Shown here: positions 23,301 to 36,017 of the stretch, in pieces
How the letters are laid out: every line of letters begins with the position of its first letter
Numbering within the stretch: position 1 is the first letter of the stretch
NCBI GenBank assembly: GCA_033063855.1
Contig: CP093830.1
Location: forward strand, 8,990,854 to 9,054,853
Length of the DNA stretch: 64,000 nucleotides
Source: Smittia aterrima
Lineage: Eukaryota; Arthropoda; Insecta; Diptera; Chironomidae
Direction: 5' to 3'
Notes under the pieces: model-generated
Told to the model about the DNA's origin: nothing
The model's database searches: none
What the model saw: the letters and a program-made list of their open reading frames with translations, nothing else
Made by a program: the position numbers and the translations under genes

Positions 23301-26300
23301 TCTAAATTTTCAAAGGAACAGCTTAGTTCGTGATGAATGGTTAATCCAATTATTGCTCGGTTATTATTGCTTTCCTGACCTGGTTCATAATCTATTTAAC
23401 TCCTTTTTGCTGTTGGTTAGTAGTTTGCTTCACTCAGTGGGTCATAATCATGTGGTCAACCGGCGAATCGTCTTCCTTTGTGCAAGTCCAATACCTCTTT
23501 CAATGCAAGAGAGGAGTCATAACATTTATGACTCAACAGGAGGCAGTGAGAGATCTGCAAGGGAGAGAAAGGATTAAAAATTTCGTTGTGAAACTTTTAC
23601 GATTTGTCTTTGTTATTTATTTGGTTGAAAAGAAAAATATTTCTTAAGGGATGTGACTTGAAACCTTTCGAAAGTGACTTCCAGAAACTTTCATATTTAA
23701 ACAGGGAAGGGAAAGGATTAAAAAAATCTATTATTTTACTCTTTCTTTAAAAAAAAGAAGAAATGCAAAAAAATATTTGTTTGCTTTTGTCGTGTCCTGA
23801 AAATATGAATTTCTTCGTCGAAAGATTTACATAAATATTTAACTTGTCGGAGATGTAGATCAATAGTAAGCCCAGAACCACGAGTTGATCTCAAAAGCTT
23901 CCATCAATCAATTTGTAAGCAAATCTTTGACATTCACGCACTTTGTGTTTCGATGAATAATAATTTTTCTCTCTCAAACTTGATTATGCAACGAAATGTG
24001 CGTAAAAGTACAAAACAATGATTGTTTCATTCAATTACAAATTGCTTCACAAGCCAAGTCGTTTTATTCATAATATTCATTACAAGTAGGCAAAGCGATT
24101 TGAACTTGAATTCATTCGCAGTCTTAATATTGTGGTAAGCAGATTTTGAATGTGAAGCTCGTGGATTGGATCGCTCAATCGAAATATTCACACAGTGCTA
24201 AGAACGCCATACAATGTCGATCTGATTTTATGATGTTTCTGAAGAAAAACAAAAATATTTTGATTTATTTGACAAGAAACTTTTGTTGGCTGACTAAGTT
24301 TTTAAATTCTTTCCTTTAGAATTCTTTGCGATTGCGTGAGGTTCTCGATAAAGTTCAGCCGAAGAAAAGAAACAAAGTTTATCGTTTCATGAGATTGAGA
24401 GTAGATAATAACAAAGAAATGTTTTGAAGAGAAGCCGACAAGAGCAAGAGCAAAAGCGTTTTCGTTAAAAGTTGTTAATTAATATCGAGTTTTCAAAAGT
24501 TGATGCAATAAAATCACAAAGAGCTTTGTTGCCCTACAATTATTCGGTTTTGTTAATCGTTTAGCATCTTAAATCAAAAAACATTTCAAGTCAACGGTGT
24601 TTCCTCAAAGCTTGTCTCGAACGGAAATGCATTAAATTACGGCCCGAGCGATATTTTCGCTTCGATGTTGTACGAGCGTGAAATAAAACAAAGCAAGCGA
24701 CTCGCGATTTATGAAGACTTCACGACCTTCGCATATGCTTCGCTGCTACATTTCCGTTCCGTTACACTAACTTTTTGCTCAGAGACAATTGGCGAGTTTC
24801 ATTTTGATGTTTTATTTTTTTATATTTTATCAAACTTTAATTTTCCTCATCTCGGAGGCATCATTAGTTGTGGACTTTTCTGAATAGCTTCCGAACAAAA
24901 CAAATTTGTTTTGATTTCTTCTTTCAACGGAGCCAACAAAGACCAAAGCCGATATCAGGTCGTCTTTGTGGCCAGCAGTGATTTCGACATAATTTGACTC
25001 AATAATGAGATTACTTATTGCAGCGGTAGCTTTATTTTTGTGAGCGATTCGATTTTTTTTCACCGTCTTACTTCCCATGACGATTTAATGAGTTTCTAAC
25101 TAAATGAGATCTTTTGAAAATGCGATAATGACACTTTGAGCCAAAAAGTGAAAGACTCAAATGACGAAGCATTAAAAAAATAATTGAGTGAGAGTCTCAT
25201 CATCGGTTAAGTATGATAAAAGCGGTCGGAGATAATCGAAACGACGACTTAACGACCAAGAACCCGACGATTTAAATGCTGCTCGAGACAAGTGAATCTC
25301 TTTTGAATGTTTCATCAAGATAAAAGTGACAATTTGATGTAGCGGAAAAGCGAAGCTTGACATCAACAATTTAAAGTCCGAAAAATGAAAACTGTTATGA
25401 ATCTCAACTTAAAATTGTCTAACATAGAGTCGAACTCATTTCATTTTTATTTCTCATCGTTTGCGTTGTTGAAAGCAAACTCGTAAGCGAAATGCATTTG
25501 ATTCATTCTCGAAATGATTTCGAGCTGGAATGAAGATGGAAACATCTTTATTCCTCGGATATCATGTTCAACAACAGTGAAACTAATGAAAACTGCAGAA
25601 TAATTTATTGTCTAAGGCATCGCATAAGCAATTTGTGTGCTTCGTCGTTTTCATTTTTGGTGTTGTTCGCTCATAAGAATTTCTTCTTGTACGTACACAT
25701 TGGACAAGCATGTTAAGAAATGTAGAATGTAATTTGTGTTTGGCAAGCATAAAATTATTCGAGAATCGAGAACACAACAACTTGATCAGTTCAGTTGAGC
25801 ATTGGGAAACAAGTTTCGAGCTTCACTCAAATAGACGCAGCGTGCTTAAATCGCCTTCATTAGCTTTCGATCATCATTTATGTTTGGGGTTTGTTTGTAA
25901 ATTTCGTGATGAGTAAAAATATTTTGAGTTTCTTATAAAATATTTTTAAGAAAAAAGTTTTGATCAAAATCTTTAAAAGTTCAGGTAAACACGGAATTTA
26001 CGAACGAACCCCTTCAATACGATTTACGCACAATTATTTCAACAATAATTTGATGATCTTCCTTTTGATGAAGTGATTATTTGTTTAAAGCTTTAATCTA
26101 ATTTTGATTATGTTGATCCAAATATCGAAACCGGTTTAACCTTTAACAAAACGATTTTTCATAAAGACTCTCACTCGATGAATGAAGATTTAAGAAATCT
26201 GTCCGATGCTCAATAAAGCTTCAATGGTCTATAATTAAATAGCTTTTAAAAGATTTTCACCGATTCATCGGACTAAAGAAAAACCACTGCTTCCGCAATC

Positions 26301-28648
26301 ATCAATTTCTTGGGAACTTTTTCAATTTTTACTTTTGTTCTTCGGTGCTCTAAGCAAAATAGCGAAAATACGAAAGTAAGAGAAGTAGAAAGAGTGTGAG
26401 ACATGTGAAGAAGAGTCGACGTATGCGAAGTTATGAAGCGGCGATTATCATTCGTGCCACATTTCTGGTACAAACAGCTCACGATCATGTCTCTTTCTCT
26501 CGTTCGCTTGCTCTTCCCTCGCGGAATTTGCCGCAATTTGAAAATTTAATTTAATTTCGGTATTATTTTGTGATGATTGTAGATCGTAGCTCAGCATGCT
26601 CTAAAGTTGCCAGAAGATGTGAACGTGATGGAGAGTAAAGCGCTGGAACACGATAGTTCACCCATTAGAAGTTTGCTAATTGAGCTTCATGTTAGTCGAA
26701 GCTTCGACCAAGAAATAAAATAAAATAAACTGAAAAGATCGTCAGGCTCTTCTTTCTTCTTGATCATCAAACGAGTTTCAACCCAATAAATGAATTCTAA
26801 ATGTTCATGCTCTTTCTGTTGTTATCGGATCATCTTTGAAGAGAAACAATTCTCGAAATTAATAAACTCTAAACTCGTTCAGGGCTTCTCTCGACGACGA
26901 GGACGACAAAAAGAGAAGCAAACATGTGTAAAGCGTGCAACATACAGCATCGAATAAATTCAGTGATAAAATGTTTGGAACAGAATTAAAAGTCAATAAA
27001 TTATTCGAATTTCGAGATGATCTCAAAAGCAAACAACAGCAACAAATTGGTTCTCAACGACATGAAAATTTAAATTTTTATGTTTCTCGAACAGATGAGG
27101 GTCTCAAGGACAGAAGATATTGTTGTTCTTGCTCATGCGTTATTAAATTATCGCTGATTTTCTCAGCAGAACTTTGTGCTGTTCCCTTTCGCAAAGTATT
27201 GCACAGCTTGAGCATTCTTCCTTCTTCTTCTTCTTCTTGCAAACACTTTTTTCGGTTCGACATTGAAAATGTAGTCTCAAGTCAAGTCAAGTCTTCTTAC
27301 ATAAAACTCCGATTCTAAACATCAATTTGATTGTCATCGCGCCTTAAAAAAGAACAAAAGTTCTTAAAATTTAACGTAAAATAGAACATTCGCTCGTAAA
27401 GATCTTTGTTCGCTCTTTTAATTCAATTTGTAACACCAGATCAATCAACAGTTTCATGAGGCATAGGCATTTGATTGTTAAGCTCAGGAATGAAGCAAAA
27501 ATCAATCAGTTTGAGCGTCAAAGAAAACAATTTTTCGGCTAGTCACGATTGAGTTGCAATAATCGCATTCAAGAGGAAGCATTAGACTCGTAAGAAAAAT
27601 TGTGATGATTTATGACTTTAAGCTGAGATCGAAGTTGTCGGTTGTCCTTTTATTGCGCAAAAAGGAAATTCAAAGACAAATTTATAATCAATCATAATTG
27701 GACAAATTTCTTTTCGCCAATCTCATCAAATAAAAATTTTAAAAGAAATTTCGAACTAAATTTGTCAAATTGAGAATTGCACGTTGAAGAGCAACGAACT
27801 TATCTAATTAAGAAATGCTTCTCCTGCTGCTTCTTGAGTCTTCAAGAAGAAGTAATCAAATTTGTCTTCATCTCGAGGACAGCTTGCCGTTGTAAATTTC
27901 TTTCGACTTTAGTTATTTCGTCTTCACACTACAACATGATTATGAGCTCGAGCACTAGGTAACAGGATGAAGAAATAATCCCTTTCCTACGATTTGAACA
28001 TTTCTGTGCCTTCAGAAACGATAAAGACTTAAGTTGTTAGCGTTAATAATTCAAGCAAATCTCAAAGCGTGACCTTGTGAAAATGCATGCTTCCAATTGA
28101 AAATTGGGGTTGACACGAAAACAAAACTAAGCGCTTTTCTGCTTGTGAGACTTTTGTAATCGCGTTAATGTGAATAAAGATTTTTTTTTTCGTACAATGG
28201 AGTTATTGTTTTGAGAATATTTTCGGGACCTTGACAGTTATATTAAGTTTTGATAGCAGAAAACTCTCATGCTTATAATAAAGCAGCTACTGACTCTTTT
28301 TGAGTGCAATTTGATATAATTTGACAATCACTTGAAGTCAACTCAATATTTTTACAAACGATTTTTTATTAAACGATTTTATTTATCGTGATAACAGAAT
28401 AAAGATTTCTTTGTGATCTTGCGCGTGATAACAATCAATGACATTTAGTTATTGGAATTCTAGAAAAATAATACGATTTCCAATAGCGCGCACGATCACA
28501 AGACTGGAAGTGGGAGGAAACATTTTTTGCTGCACTTCGTTGATTCGTTGTTTCATAGTTTTGTTTCCTCGTGTTTCTCGATACTGCTGTTGAAATAAAA
28601 AAGAGTTTTAGAATTGCAATGATTGCTGAAATAACTTTTGATTACATA
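20389..28648. other. Large non-coding region upstream of the knirps-family gene
   Basis: No coding exon could be supported. The acceptor at 20389-20391 requires a 5'UTR exon somewhere upstream on the minus strand. Candidate donors reading GTATCT and GTAGGA in that orientation lie near 22594 and 22740, but cannot be confirmed. A (TTC)n microsatellite is at about 27221-27239. Embryonic regulators of this family normally have extended enhancer regions, so this desert is likely regulatory by inference. Confidence 0.5.
27221..27239. repeat. (TTC)n microsatellite
   Basis: Short trinucleotide tract, about six copies. Another short repeat, tandem CAAGT units, follows at about 27277-27292. Confidence 0.7.
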
Positions 28649-29996
28649 TCATTCCTCCAAGTTGTTCTCTTCATCGGAAACTTCTTCTTCTTCTGATGCG
28701 ACAGCATCAGGGACGAAATCACGATCAGCCTAAGAAAAAAGGAAAATTAGAAAAATAATGTTTCGCTACAACTTTTTTCTTACATCGCTGTCATCGAGAT
28801 CTTCGTCCTGCTGTGAGAGATCAAGGAATAAAGCATCATCTTCCTCTTCATCTTCGTCATCTTCGTTGTTGACTGCAGGTTGTGGTTGTGGAGCAACAAC
28901 TACAAGAGGAATCACAGGACGAACGCCAACTGGCTGTGGTGTGTAAAGAGCTTAAAGACAAAATAAGGAAATTTCATTTTTTGTTATTTTAGAAAAATTA
29001 AAACTTACTTGATGGAGGATGTTGCATTTGAATAAAGTGATCGGGATTTCGTCGATAGCAAGAAGCGCCATAAGGACAGAATGGAGCCTCAGTAGGTGCT
29101 GGAGGAAAGTAAGGACGACGATAATCGACATCAGAAGGATGAGCAAGTTTGCAACGATGTTCGCCTGTCGTTCGATAGCATCCAACGCCGAAATCACATG
29201 ACGAGCGAAGATGTGGTGCTTCGGGAGTCCTTGCTCTGACAGTTGAATCTGGTTCTGTTTTAACATTGCTTGAACTTGCCACTGCATTTGCTGGACTTGA
29301 ATTTGGTTCAGTTTTTACTTGTACTGTGTCAGGATCAGGTTTAATTTTTGAAGTGTCAACTGGAATTGGTGCAGCAGTCGTAGTAGATGGTTGAGCGTCA
29401 GGATCTGGTTTAATTGCTACAACTGTGGTGTCAACTGAATTGCCAGCTCCACTGCTTTCGTTTGTTTCCGTATCTTTCAATTTCTTATTCTGTTCTTCGT
29501 CATGATCATTTTCCTCAAGAAGACGTTTGCGATTTGATTGTCCTGTCGATGTGCTTGGAAGATTGTTAGTTTGTTGAGTGTTTGAAGATGATCCGATGTT
29601 TACGGCATTTTTAAGATGATCATTTATGTCTGTGATATCACTTGTTGTTGATGCAACGTGAGCGGCGTCTTCGCCTTCTGGAGCATCGTCAACAACTCTG
29701 ACTTCGTAAACAAGTTCGTTTGGTAATAAGCTGAACTTGTCAAGATTCGTGAGTGTCACATCAGAATCTTTGTGCAAGACATAATTTTGGTCGCTGCCAT
29801 TTTTCTGGTAAAAAATTGGATTAACATGACAAGCTTTTATTTTAATTGACTTGTTTTGAACTGAGATCTCGCCGTGTTTTCGTGAAACGCGTTTATCAGT
29901 AATTCCTTCGAAACCTCTGCCGATTTGAACTGTTGAGCCTTCGGCCAGTTCTATTGATTGATTTTGTTGAACATTATAAAGTGACAGTTTCGTCAT
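28649..29996 (-). CDS. APLF: APLF-like DNA repair factor (FHA plus two PBZ zinc fingers)
   Basis: Three exons, 29996-29009, 28950-28784 and 28729-28649, give 411 residues. Residues 1-103 form an FHA domain with the phosphopeptide-binding motif IGRG...RVSRKHGEI. The middle is low-complexity. Two PBZ (poly-ADP-ribose-binding) fingers follow at about 265-286 and 305-326, each CxFG/CxYG...CYRxxxxHxxxxxH, and the C-terminus is very acidic (DDEDEEEDDA, EEEEVSDEEN). In vertebrates APLF binds XRCC4/XRCC1 by FHA, PAR by PBZ, and histones by the acidic tail in double-strand break repair. All three parts are present. The frame is open 64 codons further upstream to 30188, but the start at 29996 fits the FHA family. 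Confidence 0.92.
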
Positions 29997-30978
29997 CGCG
30001 ATTGGAAAAGGAAATTTATCGCGCCAACTTTTGTTTATTTTCGCGACCCTGTTTGAAACTACGCAATCGGAACAAGTGATTTGTTGAACACTTTCAGACG
30101 TTTTCAAGAAGTTAAAGCAGTTTGTGAAAAAATTGATTTCTTCTTTAGAAAAAATAGAAAATTTATCGTAATACGGGAGGAGAATCATATTAAAGGTATT
30201 TAAATTATTTATCAGCTTAAGTAAAAGTGTCTAAGAGTGAATATTTAGCTCAATTATTTCATTAGATCGAATTAAAGATTTAAAAGAGATCTCAAATTTG
30301 GGATTCCCAAATCCAACTCACCCTCATTAAAATGAAGAAAAACTCTTCTTAGTTCACTTTGTTCTCTCATGGCCGCATATTCAACAAAGTTACAAACAAA
30401 TCAGATGGATTAAAAATCAATTACCATTAGAAAACAAACATTTGATAAACTCCAACTGATAAGAAATATTCCCAATTTTTGAGTTTTACAATCGAATTTC
30501 ATTTGCTTCTGTCATTCTACTGTGAACTGTTGACTAATCATCGTCAAGTGTGAGTTGTTAAATGAGAACGTTTTAAATTGCTGGAAATCCAAAAAAATCT
30601 TCCGGATATTTGCGTCAATATTTTTTCAAGTATTAGAGAATGATTCATAATTTTGGGTCAACAACCAACAAAGAAAACACTTATCATTACTTATAAGCAG
30701 TTAACTGTCCGCAATGATAACCACGAAAAGTGTTAATCAAATCTGATTTGCATCAAACATCTGGGAAAAAAGTTTTCATATTGATTTATCTCGCCAGACA
30801 ATTTCTATTGAGCCTGCGCGGTTTTTGACGTCATTAGTTTGCGTTCAAAACGAGACGACTCTCCTTATCTCATAATATACCAGACACTTGTTACTACAAC
30901 TGCTCCTACATTTTCTTAATTTATCGTGTCATTTCAGATTCGTGTAGATCATCAGAGTAGACAGAAAATAACGCAACG
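29997..30978. promoter_or_regulatory. Divergent upstream region, APLF / Vha100-1
   Basis: About 980 bases between two divergent start codons. A TGACGTCA-like CRE core (TGACGTCAT, about 30828) and a GC-rich stretch CCTGCGCGG lie near the Vha100-1 side. A splice acceptor TTTCAG just before 30938 suggests the Vha100-1 5'UTR is interrupted by an intron and its promoter lies further left. Confidence 0.4.
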
Positions 30979-33900
30979 ATGGGATCGCTCTTTAGAAGCG
31001 AGGAAATGACCTTGTGTCAACTCTTTCTTCAAAGTGAAGCTGCTTACGCTTGTGTGTCTGAACTTGGAGAGCTTGGATTAGTTCAGTTCCGTGATTTGAA
31101 TCCGGATGTAAACGCTTTCCAGCGAAAATTCGTTAACGAGGTTCGTCGTTGCGATGAAATGGAACGAAAGCTCCGCTACCTCGAAAAGGAGATCAAGAAA
31201 GATGGCATTCCCATGTTGGACACCGGAGAAAGTCCTGAAGCTCCTCAACCACGTGAGATGATTGACTTGGAAGCAACCTTCGAAAAACTCGAAAATGAAT
31301 TGCGTGAAGTCAACCAGAACGCTGAAGCTTTAAAACGAAACTACCTTGAGTTGACTGAGCTGAAGCATATTTTGAGAAAGACTCAAGTCTTCTTCGATGA
31401 GGTGAGTCTATTATATTGTCCAATTGTCGCTCATCCACATCCATTATCGATGATATCGAATCTGAAATGAAAACCCTGATCCCAACCATCTTCTAATGGC
31501 ATCTCCATCTCAGACTAAAAAGCATTTTTGTATCCTTTTCATTTAATTTATTTAAGTATATTTAATTTCTTTAAGTTGAATTGGGAACGGTTAGTTCGAA
31601 AGTAGAATGCATGCTTGCCTGATGTTAGCAATCTTTCGTTTAGGTCACTTTAGTAGAAATTAGTCTAACACGTTAGAATTTAAGTGAAAATGTCTACGTT
31701 GACTTACTTAACTTATTTGTCTTGTGACTTGTGTCTGTTACTCGGGATCGCATCACATGATTGATCAAGCTTCGATTCGTTGCGGTTTTATCTATTATGT
31801 AAAATCGCTCGATAAGAATCAAAAGATATTGGATAAGAAATCATATCGTGACGTCTTATGTGTGCTCACATATTTAAGGCATTGGACATTCATTTAGGAA
31901 ATGTTATGCAATTGTTATATCGATGACACTACGAGGATGGAAAGAAGCTCAAACGAGCGATGTAGCGCTCACCTCCACTGTAGATTCGTTGGATTTCACA
32001 GCACGAGAAGGAAAATAGAAATATTTTCAGTATAACCTTCTTTTCTTTTTAGCAAACCCGTTGATTTTGATTTATTTCTTATTTTGTTGTTTTTCTTTTC
32101 TTAATTTATGCTTTACCTATGTTGTGACCTCTTATGTTGAACATAAATGCTTTTGAAAATGCTGTGTGCGCGCTGAAAATGGTGCAATCAACTTTTCCTT
32201 CGCAAAATGGAAACGCTTTTGTTCGGGTTGGTTCGATGCTTTGAGTAGACGAATCCAGATTTCCATCAAATGCTTGACAATAGACTATCTTACTTAACTT
32301 CGTCCTCCTTACCTTCTCGCCCTATGCGCATGCTGCGCGAAACATTATCAATATTCTCTCAGATGGCTGATTCACATCGTGAAGAAGAACAATTGAACTT
32401 GTTGGAAGAAGGACCGCGCGGGCAGCAACAGCAAAACTTGAAACTTGGGTAACTATGACTAATCAATCGCTTGCCGAACTTTGTTTTCAATTCCTTCCTC
32501 GTTGTTTGTTTTTCGTCCCCTGTCGTCATATGATCTCTCGTTGAAATTCTACATTTCCCTAAATACTTGCAGAGCTACATCAACCGAAACGAGCCGATTT
32601 TAAAGAAATGTCACAAGATGATGAGGCAAGAAAGATTTTGCGTGTTTCTTGTCTCAAACGCGTGCGAAAGCATTTGTGACTAATCTAGACAATATCTTAA
32701 TAATTAAATGCACATATTTCGAATAAATTCGTTCTTTTTCGAATCTCGTTGCAAACATATTTTTAAGCGAAATGTTTTACCAGTCAGTGTTCTCTTCACT
32801 CTTCGAGGTTTTGAGTGAAGCTTGCACTTGCTTTCGATCTAATTGCACTTTACTTTATTTGTTATTTACTGGCATGACGGGATCGGAATGGAGATAAATA
32901 GAAAAATGTTTAAGGACAACTAACGTGGCTTAACGATTTATTGCACTCGGTGATGTTGTCAGTTTAGATAATTTTTTATAATTTTTTTTCTTTCTTGTAA
33001 TTTATTCCTTACTTTGAAGTCATTCCTCATGTCTAATACGGAATAACATCATTGATGCCAATGAATCCTCACTCATCTCCGAAACCTGTTAAAAGTTTCC
33101 TTTATTTGATTTTCTTTTTCTCTTAATTTCTTGTTTGTTTGTATGATGATGAATTGTTGATTTGCATTTCGGGACAAAATTAAGCAGCAAGAAGGTGGTC
33201 TAAACAACACCACAGAGTCGATGACGAGAGCTTTGATAACGGATGAGTCTCGAGCCGCCAACGCCATGGGTCCCGTTCAGCTCGGGTAGGTTTTCATATT
33301 TTTTATTTCGATGGTCGAAGCAATGTTAATTAACATGTCATGGATATTTTGCTCCTACGACGAACTAACAAACTCTTTTTAAAAAACCGAAAAGTTTCAT
33401 GGAGAAACCAACCGGACAGGAAGATTTTCTGCCATGGTCAGTAAATGTGTTTGAAAAATGTAATTTTATTGTTTCACTTTATGATTTCTAACGCATTCCT
33501 AATTTATATCGAAGAACTTGGTGGAACTTTCGCTTTCAACTAAGCCTAAAAATATGTGCATTTAATAATTGAGAAGATGATCCTCAAGTGGCTAAAGCTC
33601 TTTCTCTTTATCTCGTTTAACTTATTGTTGTTGGTGTTTTATGTTTGTTTATTTGTACGCTAATTTGGTTGAGCGTTTCAAACTTTAATCATACTTTTAA
33701 ACTTTAGCTTCGTCGCTGGTGTCATCCTTCGCGAGCGTTTGCCAGCATTTGAACGAATGTTGTGGCGTGCTTGCCGTGGTAATGTTTTCTTGCGTCAAGC
33801 AATGATTGAAGCTCCTTTGGAAGATCCCTCAAGCGTAAGTTTATAGAATAATTTCTTCTCGACAACTCTAATGAAATTAATTTCAGGGTGACAACGTCTA

Positions 33901-35823
33901 CAAGTCAGTTTTCATCATCTTCTTCCAAGGAGATCAACTCAAGACTCGCGTAAAGAAAATCTGCGAAGGATTCCGTGCAACTTTGTATCCTTGCCCAGAA
34001 GCCCCAGCTGACCGTCGTGAAATGGCGATGGGAGTCATGACACGTATTGAAGATTTGAACACCGTTCTTGGACAAACTCAAGATCATCGTCATCGCGTCT
34101 TGGTCGCAGCAGCGAAGAATCTGAAAAATTGGTTCGTCAAAGTTCGCAAAATCAAAGCAATTTATCACACTTTGAACTTGTTCAATTTGGACGTCACTCA
34201 AAAGTGTTTGATTGCTGAATGCTGGGTTCCAGTCTTGGACATCGAGACAATTCAAATGGCTCTTCGTCGAGGAACAGAACGTTCTGGCTCCAGTGTTCCT
34301 CCGATTTTGAATCGAATGGAGACTTACGAAGATCCACCAACTTACAATCGTACCAATAAGTTTACTCACGCTTTCCAAGCGTTGATCAATGCTTATGGTG
34401 TCGCTTCGTATCGTGAGATGAATCCAGCTCCTTACACCATCATCACTTTCCCATTCTTGTTCGCTGTTATGTTCGGCGATTTGGGTCACGGAATGATCAT
34501 GGCTTTGTTCGGATTGTGGATGGTTTTGAAAGAAAAGCCTCTTGCTGCTAAGAAATCCGACAACGAGATCTGGAATATTTTCTTCGGCGGTCGCTATATT
34601 ATCTTTTTGATGGGATGCTTCTCTATGTACACTGGATTCATCTACAATGATATCTTCTCGAAATCTTTGAATATATTCGGATCTGGTTGGAGCATCAACT
34701 ACAACGTCAGCACTGTCATGGAAAACAAGAACTTGCAGTTAGATCCAGCTCATGACTTCGGTCGTACTTATCCGATTGGTCTTGATCCTGTTTGGCAAAT
34801 TGCGCCTTTAAACAAGATTATCTTCCAAAACGGTTACAAGATGAAGATCTCAATCATCTTCGGAGTACTTCACATGATTTTCGGTGTCGTCGTTGGATTG
34901 TTCAATCATCGTTACTTCAACAACAAGAGAAACATTTACACTGAATTCATCCCTCAAATGATCTTCCTTATCTTCCTCTTCTTCTACATGACTTTGCTTA
35001 TGTTCATGAAGTGGAATCGTTTCTCTGCCGATAACGAAGCTCCTTTCTCGATTCACTGCGCTCCTTCGATCTTGATTACTTTCATCAACATGGTGTTGTT
35101 TAAAGAAGCGTCAAATATCAATGAAGCTGCTGGATGTACTCCTTGGATGTTTATGGGCCAAAGTGCGGTTCAGAAATTCTTAGTAATCGTTGCTGTCCTT
35201 TGCATCCCTTGGATGTTGTTCGCCAAGCCATACTTGATCATGCAAGAGCGCAAGAAGGCAGTTCATCAGCCAATCATGCCATACAACAGTGAAGCTCAAG
35301 ATGGAGAGAATGGTGGCTTGAATACACAAACTCACGCTGAACCAGCTGCTGGAGGACATGGAGATCATGGCCAAGAAGAAATGAGTGAAATCTTCATTCA
35401 TCAAGGAATCCACACGATTGAATATGTCTTGGGATCTGTCTCGCACACTGCTTCGTATCTTCGTTTGTGGGCTTTGTCATTGGCTCATGCTCGTAAGTTT
35501 TTATTGATTAATCGAAGATCACAAATGATTTAAAATATTTTCTGTTTTCAGAACTCGCTGAAGTCTTGTGGAACATGGTTTTGAAGAATGGATTGACAGT
35601 TTCTGGACCAATGGGCGGAATTGCATTGTGGGCTATCTTTGCTTTCTGGTCTGTCTTGACTGTTGGCATCTTGGTGTTGATGGAAGGTCTCTCAGCTTTC
35701 TTGCACACTTTGCGTTTGCACTGGGTTGAGTTCCAATCGAAATTCTACTCAGGACTTGGATATGCCTTCCAACCTTTCGCTTTCGAAGCTATTTTGGATG
35801 GCGGTGGAGCTACTGAAGAGTAA
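30979..35823 (+). CDS. Vha100-1: V-type proton ATPase V0 subunit a
   Basis: Constitutive exons are 30979-31401, 33708-33834, 33887-35492 and 35552-35823. Between the first two lies an alternative exon (86 or 98 bases, both phase 0 to 2), giving about 837 or 841 residues. The cytosolic N-terminal half (MGSLFRSEEMTLCQ, coiled coil) binds V1 stators; the C-terminal half has about eight membrane helices. SYLRLWALSLAHAQ carries the essential arginine of the proton path (yeast R735), split across the last intron. NPAPYTIITFPFLFAVMFGD and the C-terminal FLHTLRLHWVEFQSKFY are hallmarks. The wording matches fly Vha100-1, the neuronal/synaptic paralogue, better than other fly a-subunits. AATAAA lies at 35959. 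Confidence 0.97.
32363..32448 (+). other. Vha100-1: Vha100-1 alternative exon A (MADSHREEEQ...)
   Basis: Acceptor CTCTCAG and donor GG|GTAACT frame an 86-base exon encoding MADSHREEEQLNLLEE and ending NLKLG. It is in phase with the first exon and with exon 33708. Insect and vertebrate a1 isoforms carry a comparable MAD-initial segment. An in-frame upstream acceptor (TTTGAGTAG, ending 32248) would lengthen it by 38 residues, similar to a longer fly isoform. Confidence 0.75.
33188..33285 (+). other. Vha100-1: Vha100-1 alternative exon B (QEGGLNNTTESM...)
   Basis: A 98-base exon with phase 0 to 2, encoding QEGGLNNTTESMTRALITDE and ending GPVQLG, closely resembles the commonest fly Vha100-1 form. 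Its acceptor is a tandem AAGCAG (NAGNAG), so one extra glutamine can be included by use of 33185 instead of 33188. Donor is GG|GTAGGT. Confidence 0.85.
33395..33436 (+). other. Vha100-1: Vha100-1 candidate 42-base cassette exon
   Basis: Flanked by AAAAG and GTCAGT, this 42-base segment is phase 2 on both sides. Its inclusion would insert FMEKPTGQEDFLPC directly before FVAGVILRE without disturbing the frame. Both splice sites are weak, as expected of a regulated cassette. Confidence 0.6.
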
Positions 35824-36017
35824 AATGGATAAACAAGAAACTTGCTGCATTGAACATGAACAAAAAATATCTAAATCCCTTGTCTTTAAATCGCTTAAAA
35901 TTCTCGAATGATTTTTGTTAAACTTTAATGGACAATTTATAATTACATTGAAATGCATAATAAAAATATTTAGCTCTGGATGTTGAAAGTAGAGTAGCAG
36001 CAAAGCTCTGTCTGTTT

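Noticed and set aside
29997..30188. 64-codon N-terminal extension of APLF
   Set aside because: In frame, but the FHA domain begins at once after the 29996 ATG and the extension has no resemblance to the family.
33905..34489. 194-codon antisense ORF
   Set aside because: It lies opposite a conserved Vha100-1 exon and mirrors its codon pattern; a shadow ORF.
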